DNA of 7,108 nt, from positions 40,801-47,908 of the forward strand of contig CAJUQZ010000013.1 of NCBI GenBank assembly GCA_910588755.1, in the 5' to 3' direction. Shown here piece after piece: positions 1 through 5,492 of this stretch. A program made the position numbers and the translations under genes. Every line of letters starts with the position of its first letter. The stretch's first letter is position 1. This DNA is from an uncultured Lachnospiraceae bacterium. Lineage in GTDB: Bacteria; Bacillota; Clostridia; Lachnospirales; Lachnospiraceae. A model generated the notes under the pieces. It did not search any database. It had not been told where the DNA came from and saw only the letters and a program-made list of their open reading frames with translations.

Positions 1-64
1 GTTTAATTCCTATAGGATCCTAAGTATAATAATGCGCTTTTGCATGTTGCTTGTAAAGCTACAA

Positions 65-116
65 TTAGCAGTAAATGCTAAGTCCTGTGTGAACAGTAAC
101 TGCTTTCGTCTTTTTT
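65..116 (+). other. Leader hairpins followed by a T-run; terminator of an upstream gene or attenuator-like element
   Basis: Two mutually exclusive stems share bases here. TTAGCA (65-70) pairs with TGCTAA (76-81) across a five-base loop. Alternatively AGCAGT (67-72) pairs with ACTGCT (99-104) and encloses a small CTGT/ACAG hairpin (85-96). A run of six T follows at 111-116. The simplest reading is a weak terminator of a gene lying left of the window; an attenuator is possible because the stems compete. The T-run starts six bases after the stem, which is not ideal for an intrinsic terminator. No known riboswitch consensus was recognised. Confidence 0.3.
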
Positions 117-138
117 GGGGTAAAAATAAGGCATCATA

Positions 139-168
139 TTGCACAAGATGGCCAATATATGGTAAAAT
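139..168 (+). promoter_or_regulatory. Candidate sigma-A-type promoter of the MCP-1 operon
   Basis: TTGCAC (139-144) and TAAAAT (163-168) are separated by 18 bases. The -10 element matches TATAAT at five of six positions, while the -35 matches only the TTG. A competing reading is a motility-sigma (sigma-D/sigma-28) promoter: TAAA at 163-166, 16 bases, then CCATAT at 183-188, which lacks the G of the usual CCGATAT. Either would give a leader of roughly 100-125 bases. Assignment is tentative because AT-rich DNA gives such matches by chance. Confidence 0.35.
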
Positions 169-246
169 ATCGACAGCTATTTCCATATAGTGAGCGCAGG
201 GATACGCAAGGAAGTTTGTACCTTTGCTGCATGTGCCCCGCGCGGC

Positions 247-267
247 GACAGGGAAAGTCTTCCTGTC
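247..267 (+). other. Hairpin in the MCP-1 5' leader
   Basis: GACAGG (247-252) pairs with CCTGTC (262-267). One G-T wobble and one A-T pair extend the stem to eight pairs around a five-base loop. It ends about 19 bases before the ribosome-binding site of MCP-1 and is not followed by a T-run, so it is not a terminator. It could influence RNA stability or translation. No function can be assigned. Confidence 0.35.
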
Positions 268-285
268 AGGTATTCGCAGTTTGAC

Positions 286-292
286 GGAGGGG
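286..292 (+). promoter_or_regulatory. Ribosome-binding site of MCP-1
   Basis: GGAGGGG lies four bases before the ATG at 297 and is a strong match to the anti-Shine-Dalgarno sequence. It supports this start over the out-of-frame ATG at 224. The spacing is a little short but acceptable. Confidence 0.75.
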
Positions 293-296
293 TTAT

Positions 297-2288
297 ATGA
301 GAGAGAACAAGGATCAAAAACAAAGTATCAGACATATTATTATCCGTTATGTGACGAGGCTGTCTATCATATTGGGGGTGTTGCTTGTCATTCTGATGAT
401 CGTGACTTCCCTGATTTCCACGTCGTCAGTGCTTCGTGAAAATTTGCAGGTAACAGTACGGATTGCAGCACAAAACATCAGTTCCAATATTCATCTGCTA
501 GCGGACAGAATGGACAATATGGCGCAGAAGCCAGAGTGGGCTGATGCCGGGAAGTCCAGCGGGGACATGCAGCAGCTGATCGATCAGAGCAAGGAAAGGG
601 TAGAGTTTGTGTGGATTGCTGGTTATGACACTGCTGGAAAGAAGTTGTACGGCGACAGTGATGCGCCGGATTCTATTGTTGGAAAGGTGTATTTTGACTA
701 TCTTGACGCGACGCAAAACCTGACAATCGGGAACCCGGAGTATGCGGACGGAATCTGGCAGATCTGTGTGGGAATCCCGATTTTGGATCGTGAGGGCCTG
801 GTGGTATCGTATCTGATTGGGAGCTATAAGTATGACTTGCTCAACGATGTGTTGTCCAACATCAGTATCGGCGCCAGGGGAGTGGCGTATATTGTTGACC
901 GTGAGGGAATGATCATTGCGGACAAAAATGTGTCGGATATGACAGCAAAAAGAAATCTGTATGAAATGTATCCATCTGCCGGGAACAGACGTATTTTTGA
1001 CGCAATGTTAGATTTTGGGACGGATGTGGAGTCCATATTTTTAAGTGGTACGCCGCACTATGCTGCGTATTCCCCAGTCGCGGGAACAAACTGGACACTG
1101 GTTATCGCGGCACCCAAGACAGATTTTATGGGTACGCTCATGGGGTCGGTGGTTGTCAGTGTCCTTGTCATTGTGGCGCTGCAGGTCTATACGACAAAGC
1201 GCACGGTCCTGATTGCGGACCAGATCGCCGGTTCGCTGGCGCATGCAACGGACCGCCTGACATTGCTAGCAGCGGGGAATTTGAAGGACGATGTCATCTT
1301 TGCGGACAGCAACCAGGAAGCAGAGGTATTGACGACTGCACTGTCCCGCACGGTAGTCAGCCTGTCTGTATATATTGACAATATTACGACGTATCTGGGC
1401 CTCCTTTCCACAGGAGACTATTCCAGGGAAGTGGAGGGGAACTTCGATGGGGATTTTGCAGCGATACGCGACGCGATGCGTCTTATTACCGACTCGCTTA
1501 ATGAGACGATGAGGCGCATTCATCAGGCATCTGAGGCCGTTCGGGAAAACTCCTTTGAGACGACAGCATATGCGAGAAAATTGTACGATGGCTCTATCGA
1601 ACAGTCGGCAGCTCTGAAACGGCTGACGGGAAAGGTGGAGCTGATCACGGAAAAGACAAATGAGATTGACAGGAATGCGCAGCGTGTCAAGGAAAGCGCG
1701 GACAGGGCAAGGGCGCGTGTGGATGAAGGACAGCAGCAGATGGGGGATATGTTAGGGACGATGGACAGCATTCACCGCGACATGCAGGAGATAATCACAA
1801 TCAGCCAGCTGATCGAGGACATCTCTTCACAGACAAGCCTGCTGTCACTCAATGCTTCCATCGAGGCCGCGCGTGCCGGGGAGGCAGGAAAAGGCTTTGC
1901 GGTGGTAGCGCAGGAGATCGGGCAGCTTGCACAGCAGACTGCGACCGCGCTGGAAAAAACGGGAGAAATTATCGGAAAAGCAAGTCGGTCCATCGATCAG
2001 GGGATGAAGACGGCACAGGACACGGCGGAGTCTTTCCGCAATGTCAATCAGGCGACCAATGAGTTTATGGAGATTTCTGATGACTTGATCCGGATTACAT
2101 TGCAGCAGAAGGAAGCGATTGACATGGCATCGCAGGAGGTAGCGTCCGTCCTGTCCATCGCAGATACCAACCAGCAGTTTGCCAGGGAGACGGATGAGAC
2201 AGCGGCAGTGTCCTTGCAGCAGGTAGAAGAGCTGGAACAGATCGTATCCCAGGTGAAATTAAAAAACAAAGTATTTTATGAAAAATAA
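297..2288 (+). CDS. Methyl-accepting chemotaxis protein with Cache-type sensor (MCP-1)
   Basis: Transmembrane chemoreceptor of 663 residues that would sense a ligand outside the cell and control the CheA kinase through CheW. Residues 1-20 are cytoplasmic and basic. TM1 is about 22-41, and an extracellular double-Cache-like region spans about 43-275, with the Cache pattern G-A-R-G-V-A-Y-I-V-D-R-E-G at 192-204. TM2 is about 279-298. A divergent HAMP follows (about 299-352) without the usual proline or the D-E-x-G motif, then a HAMP-like second helical unit (about 356-410). The signalling domain is about 430-650, with the highly conserved hairpin tip at 507-548, including E-A-A-R-A-G-E at 523-529. 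No CheR/CheB-docking pentapeptide is visible at the C-terminus. The aligned sensor segment lacks the R-x-W-Y motif of amino-acid-binding Cache domains, so the ligand is unknown. The 3' end overlaps the next gene by 11 bases, implying an operon. Confidence 0.93.
   Translation: MRENKDQKQSIRHIIIRYVTRLSIILGVLLVILMIVTSLISTSSVLRENLQVTVRIAAQNISSNIHLLADRMDNMAQKPEWADAGKSSGDMQQLIDQSKERVEFVWIAGYDTAGKKLYGDSDAPDSIVGKVYFDYLDATQNLTIGNPEYADGIWQICVGIPILDREGLVVSYLIGSYKYDLLNDVLSNISIGARGVAYIVDREGMIIADKNVSDMTAKRNLYEMYPSAGNRRIFDAMLDFGTDVESIFLSGTPHYAAYSPVAGTNWTLVIAAPKTDFMGTLMGSVVVSVLVIVALQVYTTKRTVLIADQIAGSLAHATDRLTLLAAGNLKDDVIFADSNQEAEVLTTALSRTVVSLSVYIDNITTYLGLLSTGDYSREVEGNFDGDFAAIRDAMRLITDSLNETMRRIHQASEAVRENSFETTAYARKLYDGSIEQSAALKRLTGKVELITEKTNEIDRNAQRVKESADRARARVDEGQQQMGDMLGTMDSIHRDMQEIITISQLIEDISSQTSLLSLNASIEAARAGEAGKGFAVVAQEIGQLAQQTATALEKTGEIIGKASRSIDQGMKTAQDTAESFRNVNQATNEFMEISDDLIRITLQQKEAIDMASQEVASVLSIADTNQQFARETDETAAVSLQQVEELEQIVSQVKLKNKVFYEK
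1839..1910. repeat. Inverted homologous segment shared by MCP-1 and MCP-2 (signalling tip), left copy
   Basis: This 72-base segment of MCP-1 matches the reverse complement of 3600-3671 in MCP-2 with about eight differences by eye. Both encode the same hairpin-tip residues, so selection on the protein explains the similarity. Because the genes are convergent, the two copies form an inverted repeat about 1.7 kb apart that could in principle recombine. Confidence 0.7.
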
Positions 2289-2769
2289 TACAGAAAAAGA
2301 TTGGAAGGGCAGGTTGAACGAATTGAATCAAAGAAGATGGATCAGAATATTGGGGCTGTCCGCCGCTGTTGCTCTGATACTCGTGTTGGATGGCTGTGGT
2401 GCAGTCAATGGCCTTAGGGATGGATTCTACACCGCTGAGATGGCGGAATTTGATCACGGCTGGCAGGAATACCTGATCATACAGGTCAAAGGCGGGAAGA
2501 TCGTATCCGCCGATTACAACGCCAAAAACGAGAGCGGTTTTATCAAGGCATGGGACAATACATATATGAAGAACATGCTTGCCGGAAAGGGAACATATCC
2601 AAATAAATATACTAGAACGTATGTTCGGCAATTGATTGATGGACAAAAGGACACGGCAGTTGATGTCGTCACAGGTGCGAGCCATTCGGGCCAGAATTTT
2701 GAGAAGCTTGTCACAGCAGTCTTAAAACAGGCTGCAGCCGGGGATTCCACGACTGCGGTTGTGGAGTAA
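2278..2769 (+). CDS. Membrane-anchored FMN-binding-domain protein, putative flavinylated lipoprotein
   Basis: Protein of 163 residues with a basic N-terminus, one hydrophobic segment (about 22-37), a cysteine at 40 in the context V-L-D-G-C, and an extracellular FMN_bind-type domain (about 45-150). D-V-V-T-G-A-S at 129-135 matches the D-x-x-T-G-A-[ST] motif in which ApbE-type transferases attach FMN to the threonine, here Thr132. Family members carry electrons outside the membrane, for example PplA in flavin-based extracellular electron transfer, Rnf/Nqr subunits, and a lipoprotein family once called membrane immunogens. The Asp at -2 of the putative lipobox is atypical, so it may be a simple membrane anchor instead. 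The ATG overlaps the MCP-1 stop region and has no good Shine-Dalgarno. A TTG at 2323, about nine bases after GGAAGGGCAGG (2303-2313), would give a shorter and tidier signal sequence. Co-transcription with MCP-1 is likely. No apbE gene is in the window. Confidence 0.85.
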   Translation: MKNNTEKDWKGRLNELNQRRWIRILGLSAAVALILVLDGCGAVNGLRDGFYTAEMAEFDHGWQEYLIIQVKGGKIVSADYNAKNESGFIKAWDNTYMKNMLAGKGTYPNKYTRTYVRQLIDGQKDTAVDVVTGASHSGQNFEKLVTAVLKQAAAGDSTTAVVE

Positions 2770-2785
2770 ATTGTCAAAAAATGGC

Positions 2786-2799
2786 GCCCTTTTTAGGGC
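2786..2799 (+). other. Small hairpin just after the FMN-protein gene
   Basis: GCCCT (2786-2790; base 2786 pairs as G) and AGGGC (2795-2799) form a five-pair stem around a TTTT loop, 17 bases after the stop codon. No T-run follows, so termination is better assigned to the stronger hairpin downstream. It may protect the 3' end of the mRNA. Confidence 0.3.
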
Positions 2800-2830
2800 A
2801 AAGTGTATATTATATAATTTTACAAATGTG

Positions 2831-2879
2831 CTTCTGCCCCCAGAATTATATCACGATGTTGGGGGCAGAAGTATATTTT
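2831..2879 (+). terminator. Rho-independent terminator of the MCP-1/FMN-protein operon
   Basis: CTTCTGCCCCCA (2831-2842) and TGGGGGCAGAAG (2860-2871) form a perfect 12-pair, GC-rich stem with a 17-base AT-rich loop, followed by TATATTTT (2872-2879). It lies about 60 bases after the stop of the FMN-protein gene. The loop is long, but stem and tail are convincing. On the minus strand the tail is only weakly T-rich, so it might also stop read-through from MCP-2. Confidence 0.8.
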
Positions 2880-2950
2880 CAAAAAAATGAATTGCGTAAT
2901 CTCATCAAAAATAATCTTTGAAAATGCCTATTAAAAAATGTTTTCAATTT

Positions 2951-3066
2951 ATATGTTATGCAGTTTCGCAACAACTATTCAGTGAATTGCTTTTCTATCT
3001 TCGGCATCATATGTTATGCAGTTTCGCAACAACTATTCAGTGAATTGCTTTTCTGCCCTCGGCATT
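2951..3066. repeat. Direct tandem repeat, 58-base period, two copies
   Basis: Copies occupy 2951-3008 and 3009-3066. The first 46 bases (2951-2996 and 3009-3054) are identical, and the last 12 differ at a few positions around a shared TCGGCAT. Each copy contains the near-palindrome ATTCAGTGAAT flanked by GCAA and TTGC, so each could form a small hairpin. No open reading frame of note crosses them. This is not a CRISPR array: only two copies, no unique spacers. Function unknown. Confidence 0.9.
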
Positions 3067-3095
3067 ATATCATTTAGTTAGGCTTTTCAGAACTG

Positions 3096-3185
3096 GAAGC
3101 TATTATAAAAACAATATGGTTTATCGTACCTATTCTGTGAGAAGTTATTATAAAAACAATACAGTTTAATGTGCCTATTCTGCGA
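3096..3185. repeat. Direct tandem repeat, 45-base period, two diverged copies
   Basis: Copies at 3096-3140 and 3141-3185 match at 38 of 45 positions by eye. The shared block TATTATAAAAACAATA is identical in both and reads as a perfect TATAAT on the minus strand. Each copy ends with CCTATTCTG(T/C)GA, which resembles CTATTCAGTGA of the 58-base repeat just upstream, and both families carry GTTT seven or eight bases before CTATTC. The two families may share an origin. No function is evident. Confidence 0.82.
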
Positions 3186-3221
3186 CTTATTATTAATCGA
3201 AGCGCCTGACGAACTGATATT

Positions 3222-3241
3222 GCCTTTCGGAGGCGTTTTTT
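3222..3241 (+). terminator. Second plus-strand intrinsic terminator
   Basis: GCCT (3222-3225) pairs with AGGC (3231-3234) around TTCGG, followed by G and six T (3236-3241). The T-run reaches into the stop codon of the convergent MCP-2 gene (TAA, 3242-3240). An alternative longer-range pairing, CGCCT (3203-3207) with AGGCG (3231-3235), uses the same 3' arm. It points rightward, so it would stop plus-strand transcripts crossing the repeat region. No T-run follows on the minus side, so MCP-2 has no obvious terminator of its own here. Confidence 0.55.
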
Positions 3242-5270
3242 AGTGGATCAGTTCAAATTTTTGTACCATTTTATTTAGAAGTTCAGCCTGGGTTGCAAGC
3301 TCCTCTGATGTGGCGGAGGTCTCCTGGGATGCCGCGGAGTTGTCCTGGATTCCGCGCGCGATCTCATCAATGCCAACACGGAGTTGCTCCATGTTTTCTG
3401 CCTGGACAGCGGCATTTGCAGCGGTCTTTTTAATCATCTCGTTCACGTGATCGACAGCGTTTACAGATTCTTTTAGTGAGTTCATAGCGTCTGTGGCGAT
3501 CGCATTTCCCTTGCTGATTTCCTCCATAGATATCTCGATCAGGTCCCTTGTGGAACTTGCAGCCTTGGAGCTCTCTAGCGCGAGCTTTCCGATCTCGTCC
3601 GCCACGACGGCAAAGCCTTTTCCGGCCTCACCGGCACGTGCGGCCTCTATGGAAGCATTGAGGGACAGCAGGTTGGTCTGGTCCGCGATCTCCTCAATGG
3701 TTTGGATAATGCCTACAACCTGCTGTGAGGTCTGCCGGATCTCGTTCATGGCGTTCATCATCATGGTCATTTTTTCCTGATTCTGCTCAATCATTGCAGT
3801 GACTTTTTCCGTCTCCTTTGCAGATGCTTCCGCATCCTGATGGCTTTCTTCCACATGGTCTGCGACAGTGCTTGTCGTCGCTGCAAGCTGTTCTACGGAT
3901 GCTGCCTGCAACTCGGAGCTTTCTGCGATCAGCTGAGAGGCGGACGCAAGTTCGGAGGAGCCTACGGTCACGCGCGCGGAGCTTGCATTGATGCCCTCCA
4001 TGACTTCGTTCATCGAGGAGGAGATGTTGAGCAGGGCAACTCTAATTTTCTGGAACTCGCCGGCGTAATCATTTTTCAGGTGAATGCTCAGCCGCCCCTC
4101 TGCGATATGGGAGAGCACGTCGGCGGTTTCGTCTATGTACACGATATATTGCTTTAAGCGGTCAACCGTCTTTTTAATGGATTCGCCCAGCTCGCCGATC
4201 TCGTCCTCGGAATCGATCTTTAAATGCACATCCAAATTTCCGGCGGCGAGCTGCTGTGCCGTGTGGTTGAGCTCTAGTATCGGCTTGGTCAGGTTTGCGG
4301 CGCTCTTTCTGATACTGAGCGCAATGAGTACGATGCCAATGGCAAAGATTGCGACCAGCGCAATTACCATGATGATCAGCATAAAATAATACTCTGTCAG
4401 GGGCAGGTTGCTAAGGACAATATAGCCAGTCTCACCAGCGGGTGTGACGGAGCCATATTTTGCCACGCCGTCAGCAGTATAGCGCAAAAACACATTGCTG
4501 TTTGACATTACCGCGTCCACAACGTTCTGAGAGATGCTGCTTTCCGTGATGTTTTTCTGGATAAGGTCATTCTGAGGGTGGTACAGGAAAGTTCCGCTCC
4601 CGGACAGCAGCAAAATGTAACCGCCCTGCCCGATTTTGTATGTGCGCATGATGTCTGTCATATGCGCAAGGGAGATATCTATACCCACTGCGCCGATAGC
4701 AGCGCCGGCATCGTCATAAACGGGGGATACTGCACTCAATATCATTTTTCCGGTTGAGGAATCAACATACGGCTCTGTCAGAATCGTTTTGCGCAAATCA
4801 ATGCATTTGTACCATTCGCGTGTTGTGACGTCCCAACCTTCCCCGGATGTATATCCGTCTGACTGTGTCAGGACGCTTGCGTCAAGGTCGGAAATCCATA
4901 CGGACATCGTATTTTCGGGATCAGTGTTTGCAATGTTTACGAGATTTGTCTTGACAGTGTCCATCTTGTCTGCCTGCAGAATATCATCGCCGGCTCCCGT
5001 CTGCAGCATGACCTCCTTTATTTCAGGATTGACAGCAAGCTGTTCGACACTCCTGATATACTGTTCCAGAAACCCAGTCAGCTGCTCGGCAGCGGCGTTT
5101 GACTCTAGTGTCAGCTCGGTTTCCTTGGATGTCATGATTGTCCAGCCGACCATGACGATGGCGACGATGGCGACAATCAGGAATACGAGAATTACGCTTT
5201 TGCCAATCTGTTTCATGATTTCGTCCGCAATTCGTTTCCTTGGTTTGGTAGTTTGATTTTGTGTGCTCAT
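3240..5270 (-). CDS. Methyl-accepting chemotaxis protein with dCache amino-acid-type sensor (MCP-2)
   Basis: Chemoreceptor of 676 residues from the ATG at 5270, chosen because a G-rich ribosome-binding tract lies five bases upstream; an upstream GTG at 5339 would add 23 unconvincing residues. TM1 is about 25-47, the extracellular dCache domain about 48-290, and TM2 about 293-318. A canonical HAMP follows (about 320-372, with Pro330 and D-E-I-G at 356-359), then a second HAMP-like unit (about 375-425). The signalling domain runs to the C-terminus with its hairpin tip at about 526-568 (E-A-A-R-A-G-E at 542-548). The dCache domain has R151, W153, Y154, E-P-Y-V-D at 166-170 and G-I-D at 196-198, a pattern seen in amino-acid-binding dCache receptors such as PctA. 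Amino acids are therefore the likely ligand class (inference). It is convergent with the MCP-1 operon and divergent from guaA, and lacks a CheR/CheB pentapeptide. Confidence 0.93.
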   Translation of the reverse strand: MSTQNQTTKPRKRIADEIMKQIGKSVILVFLIVAIVAIVMVGWTIMTSKETELTLESNAAAEQLTGFLEQYIRSVEQLAVNPEIKEVMLQTGAGDDILQADKMDTVKTNLVNIANTDPENTMSVWISDLDASVLTQSDGYTSGEGWDVTTREWYKCIDLRKTILTEPYVDSSTGKMILSAVSPVYDDAGAAIGAVGIDISLAHMTDIMRTYKIGQGGYILLLSGSGTFLYHPQNDLIQKNITESSISQNVVDAVMSNSNVFLRYTADGVAKYGSVTPAGETGYIVLSNLPLTEYYFMLIIMVIALVAIFAIGIVLIALSIRKSAANLTKPILELNHTAQQLAAGNLDVHLKIDSEDEIGELGESIKKTVDRLKQYIVYIDETADVLSHIAEGRLSIHLKNDYAGEFQKIRVALLNISSSMNEVMEGINASSARVTVGSSELASASQLIAESSELQAASVEQLAATTSTVADHVEESHQDAEASAKETEKVTAMIEQNQEKMTMMMNAMNEIRQTSQQVVGIIQTIEEIADQTNLLSLNASIEAARAGEAGKGFAVVADEIGKLALESSKAASSTRDLIEISMEEISKGNAIATDAMNSLKESVNAVDHVNEMIKKTAANAAVQAENMEQLRVGIDEIARGIQDNSAASQETSATSEELATQAELLNKMVQKFELIH
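3600..3671. repeat. Inverted homologous segment shared by MCP-1 and MCP-2, right copy
   Basis: Partner of 1839-1910. It encodes the conserved signalling tip of MCP-2 on the minus strand. Similarity outside this core falls quickly, as expected for paralogous receptors with different sensors. Confidence 0.7.
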
Positions 5271-5275
5271 GTAGA

Positions 5276-5290
5276 CCCCCCCCTTTTTTT
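5276..5290 (-). promoter_or_regulatory. Poly-G ribosome-binding tract of MCP-2
   Basis: On the coding (minus) strand seven A (5290-5284) are followed directly by eight G (5283-5276), then TCTAC and the ATG. The G-run takes the place of a normal AGGAGG site at a five-base spacing. Mononucleotide runs of this length can gain or lose bases by slippage, so site strength and spacing could vary between cells. It is unlike the other ribosome-binding sites in the window (GGAGGGG and GGAGGAG). Confidence 0.6.
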
Positions 5291-5355
5291 CGTATTTTTC
5301 ATAACGGCAGGCCGCCGCCATGATTATCTTATTGAACACGTACTGGTTCTTTCTT

Positions 5356-5384
5356 ATTGTATCGCTATTTCACGTTTAAGACAA
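5356..5384 (-). promoter_or_regulatory. Candidate sigma-A promoter of MCP-2
   Basis: On the minus strand TTGTCT (5384-5379) and TACAAT (5361-5356) are separated by exactly 17 bases, matching the vegetative consensus at four of six and five of six positions. Transcription would start near 5349, giving a leader of about 80 bases before the ATG. No good sigma-D motility promoter was seen upstream of this gene. Confidence 0.55.
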
Positions 5385-5418
5385 GAAAAAATTTGTCCTG
5401 GAGCAGATGCGGAAATTG

Positions 5419-5447
5419 TTGATTTAATTAACTTTTCATGATACCAT
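5419..5447 (+). promoter_or_regulatory. Candidate promoter of guaA
   Basis: TTGATT (5419-5424), a 17-base spacer, then TACCAT (5442-5447), each matching the vegetative consensus at four of six positions, about 45 bases before the guaA start. The neighbouring CATAAT at 5445-5450 is a better -10 hexamer but has no well-placed -35. No purine riboswitch is recognisable in this leader. Confidence 0.35.
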
Positions 5448-5479
5448 AATGAATATATCAGCAAATGCGACTCATACAA

Positions 5480-5487
5480 GGGAGGAG
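5480..5487 (+). promoter_or_regulatory. Ribosome-binding site of guaA
   Basis: GGGAGGAG lies five to six bases before the ATG at 5493. It fixes the start, which gives an N-terminus roughly ten residues longer than is common for GuaA before the first conserved strand (V-I-V-V-D-F-G-G-Q-Y). Confidence 0.75.
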
Positions 5488-5492
5488 ACAGG

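Noticed and set aside
190..292. Possible c-di-GMP (GEMM) riboswitch in the MCP-1 leader
   Set aside because: Fragments such as GGGATACGCAAGG and AGGTATTCGCAG loosely recall the class-I consensus, and MCP genes are common targets. However, the GAAA-capped first stem and the conserved second-half core are not in the right order or form.
224..439. Open frame of 71 codons starting before MCP-1
   Set aside because: It overlaps MCP-1 in another frame, has no ribosome-binding site and has no recognisable domain.
2095..2685. Minus-strand open frame of 196 codons
   Set aside because: It lies antisense to MCP-1 and the FMN-protein gene, shows no recognisable motif, and is explained by the codon use of the real genes.
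2951..3185. CRISPR array
   Set aside because: Only two copies of each of two different units, directly abutting with no unique spacers of uniform length and no cas genes.
5268..5339. Longer N-terminus of MCP-2 from the GTG at 5339
   Set aside because: The extra 23 residues read through the poly-A/poly-G tract and have no receptor-like character, and the ATG at 5270 has the G-rich site at proper distance.
5271..5492. Purine riboswitch upstream of guaA
   Set aside because: No conserved junction bases or paired loop sequences of the purine aptamer could be found in this stretch.
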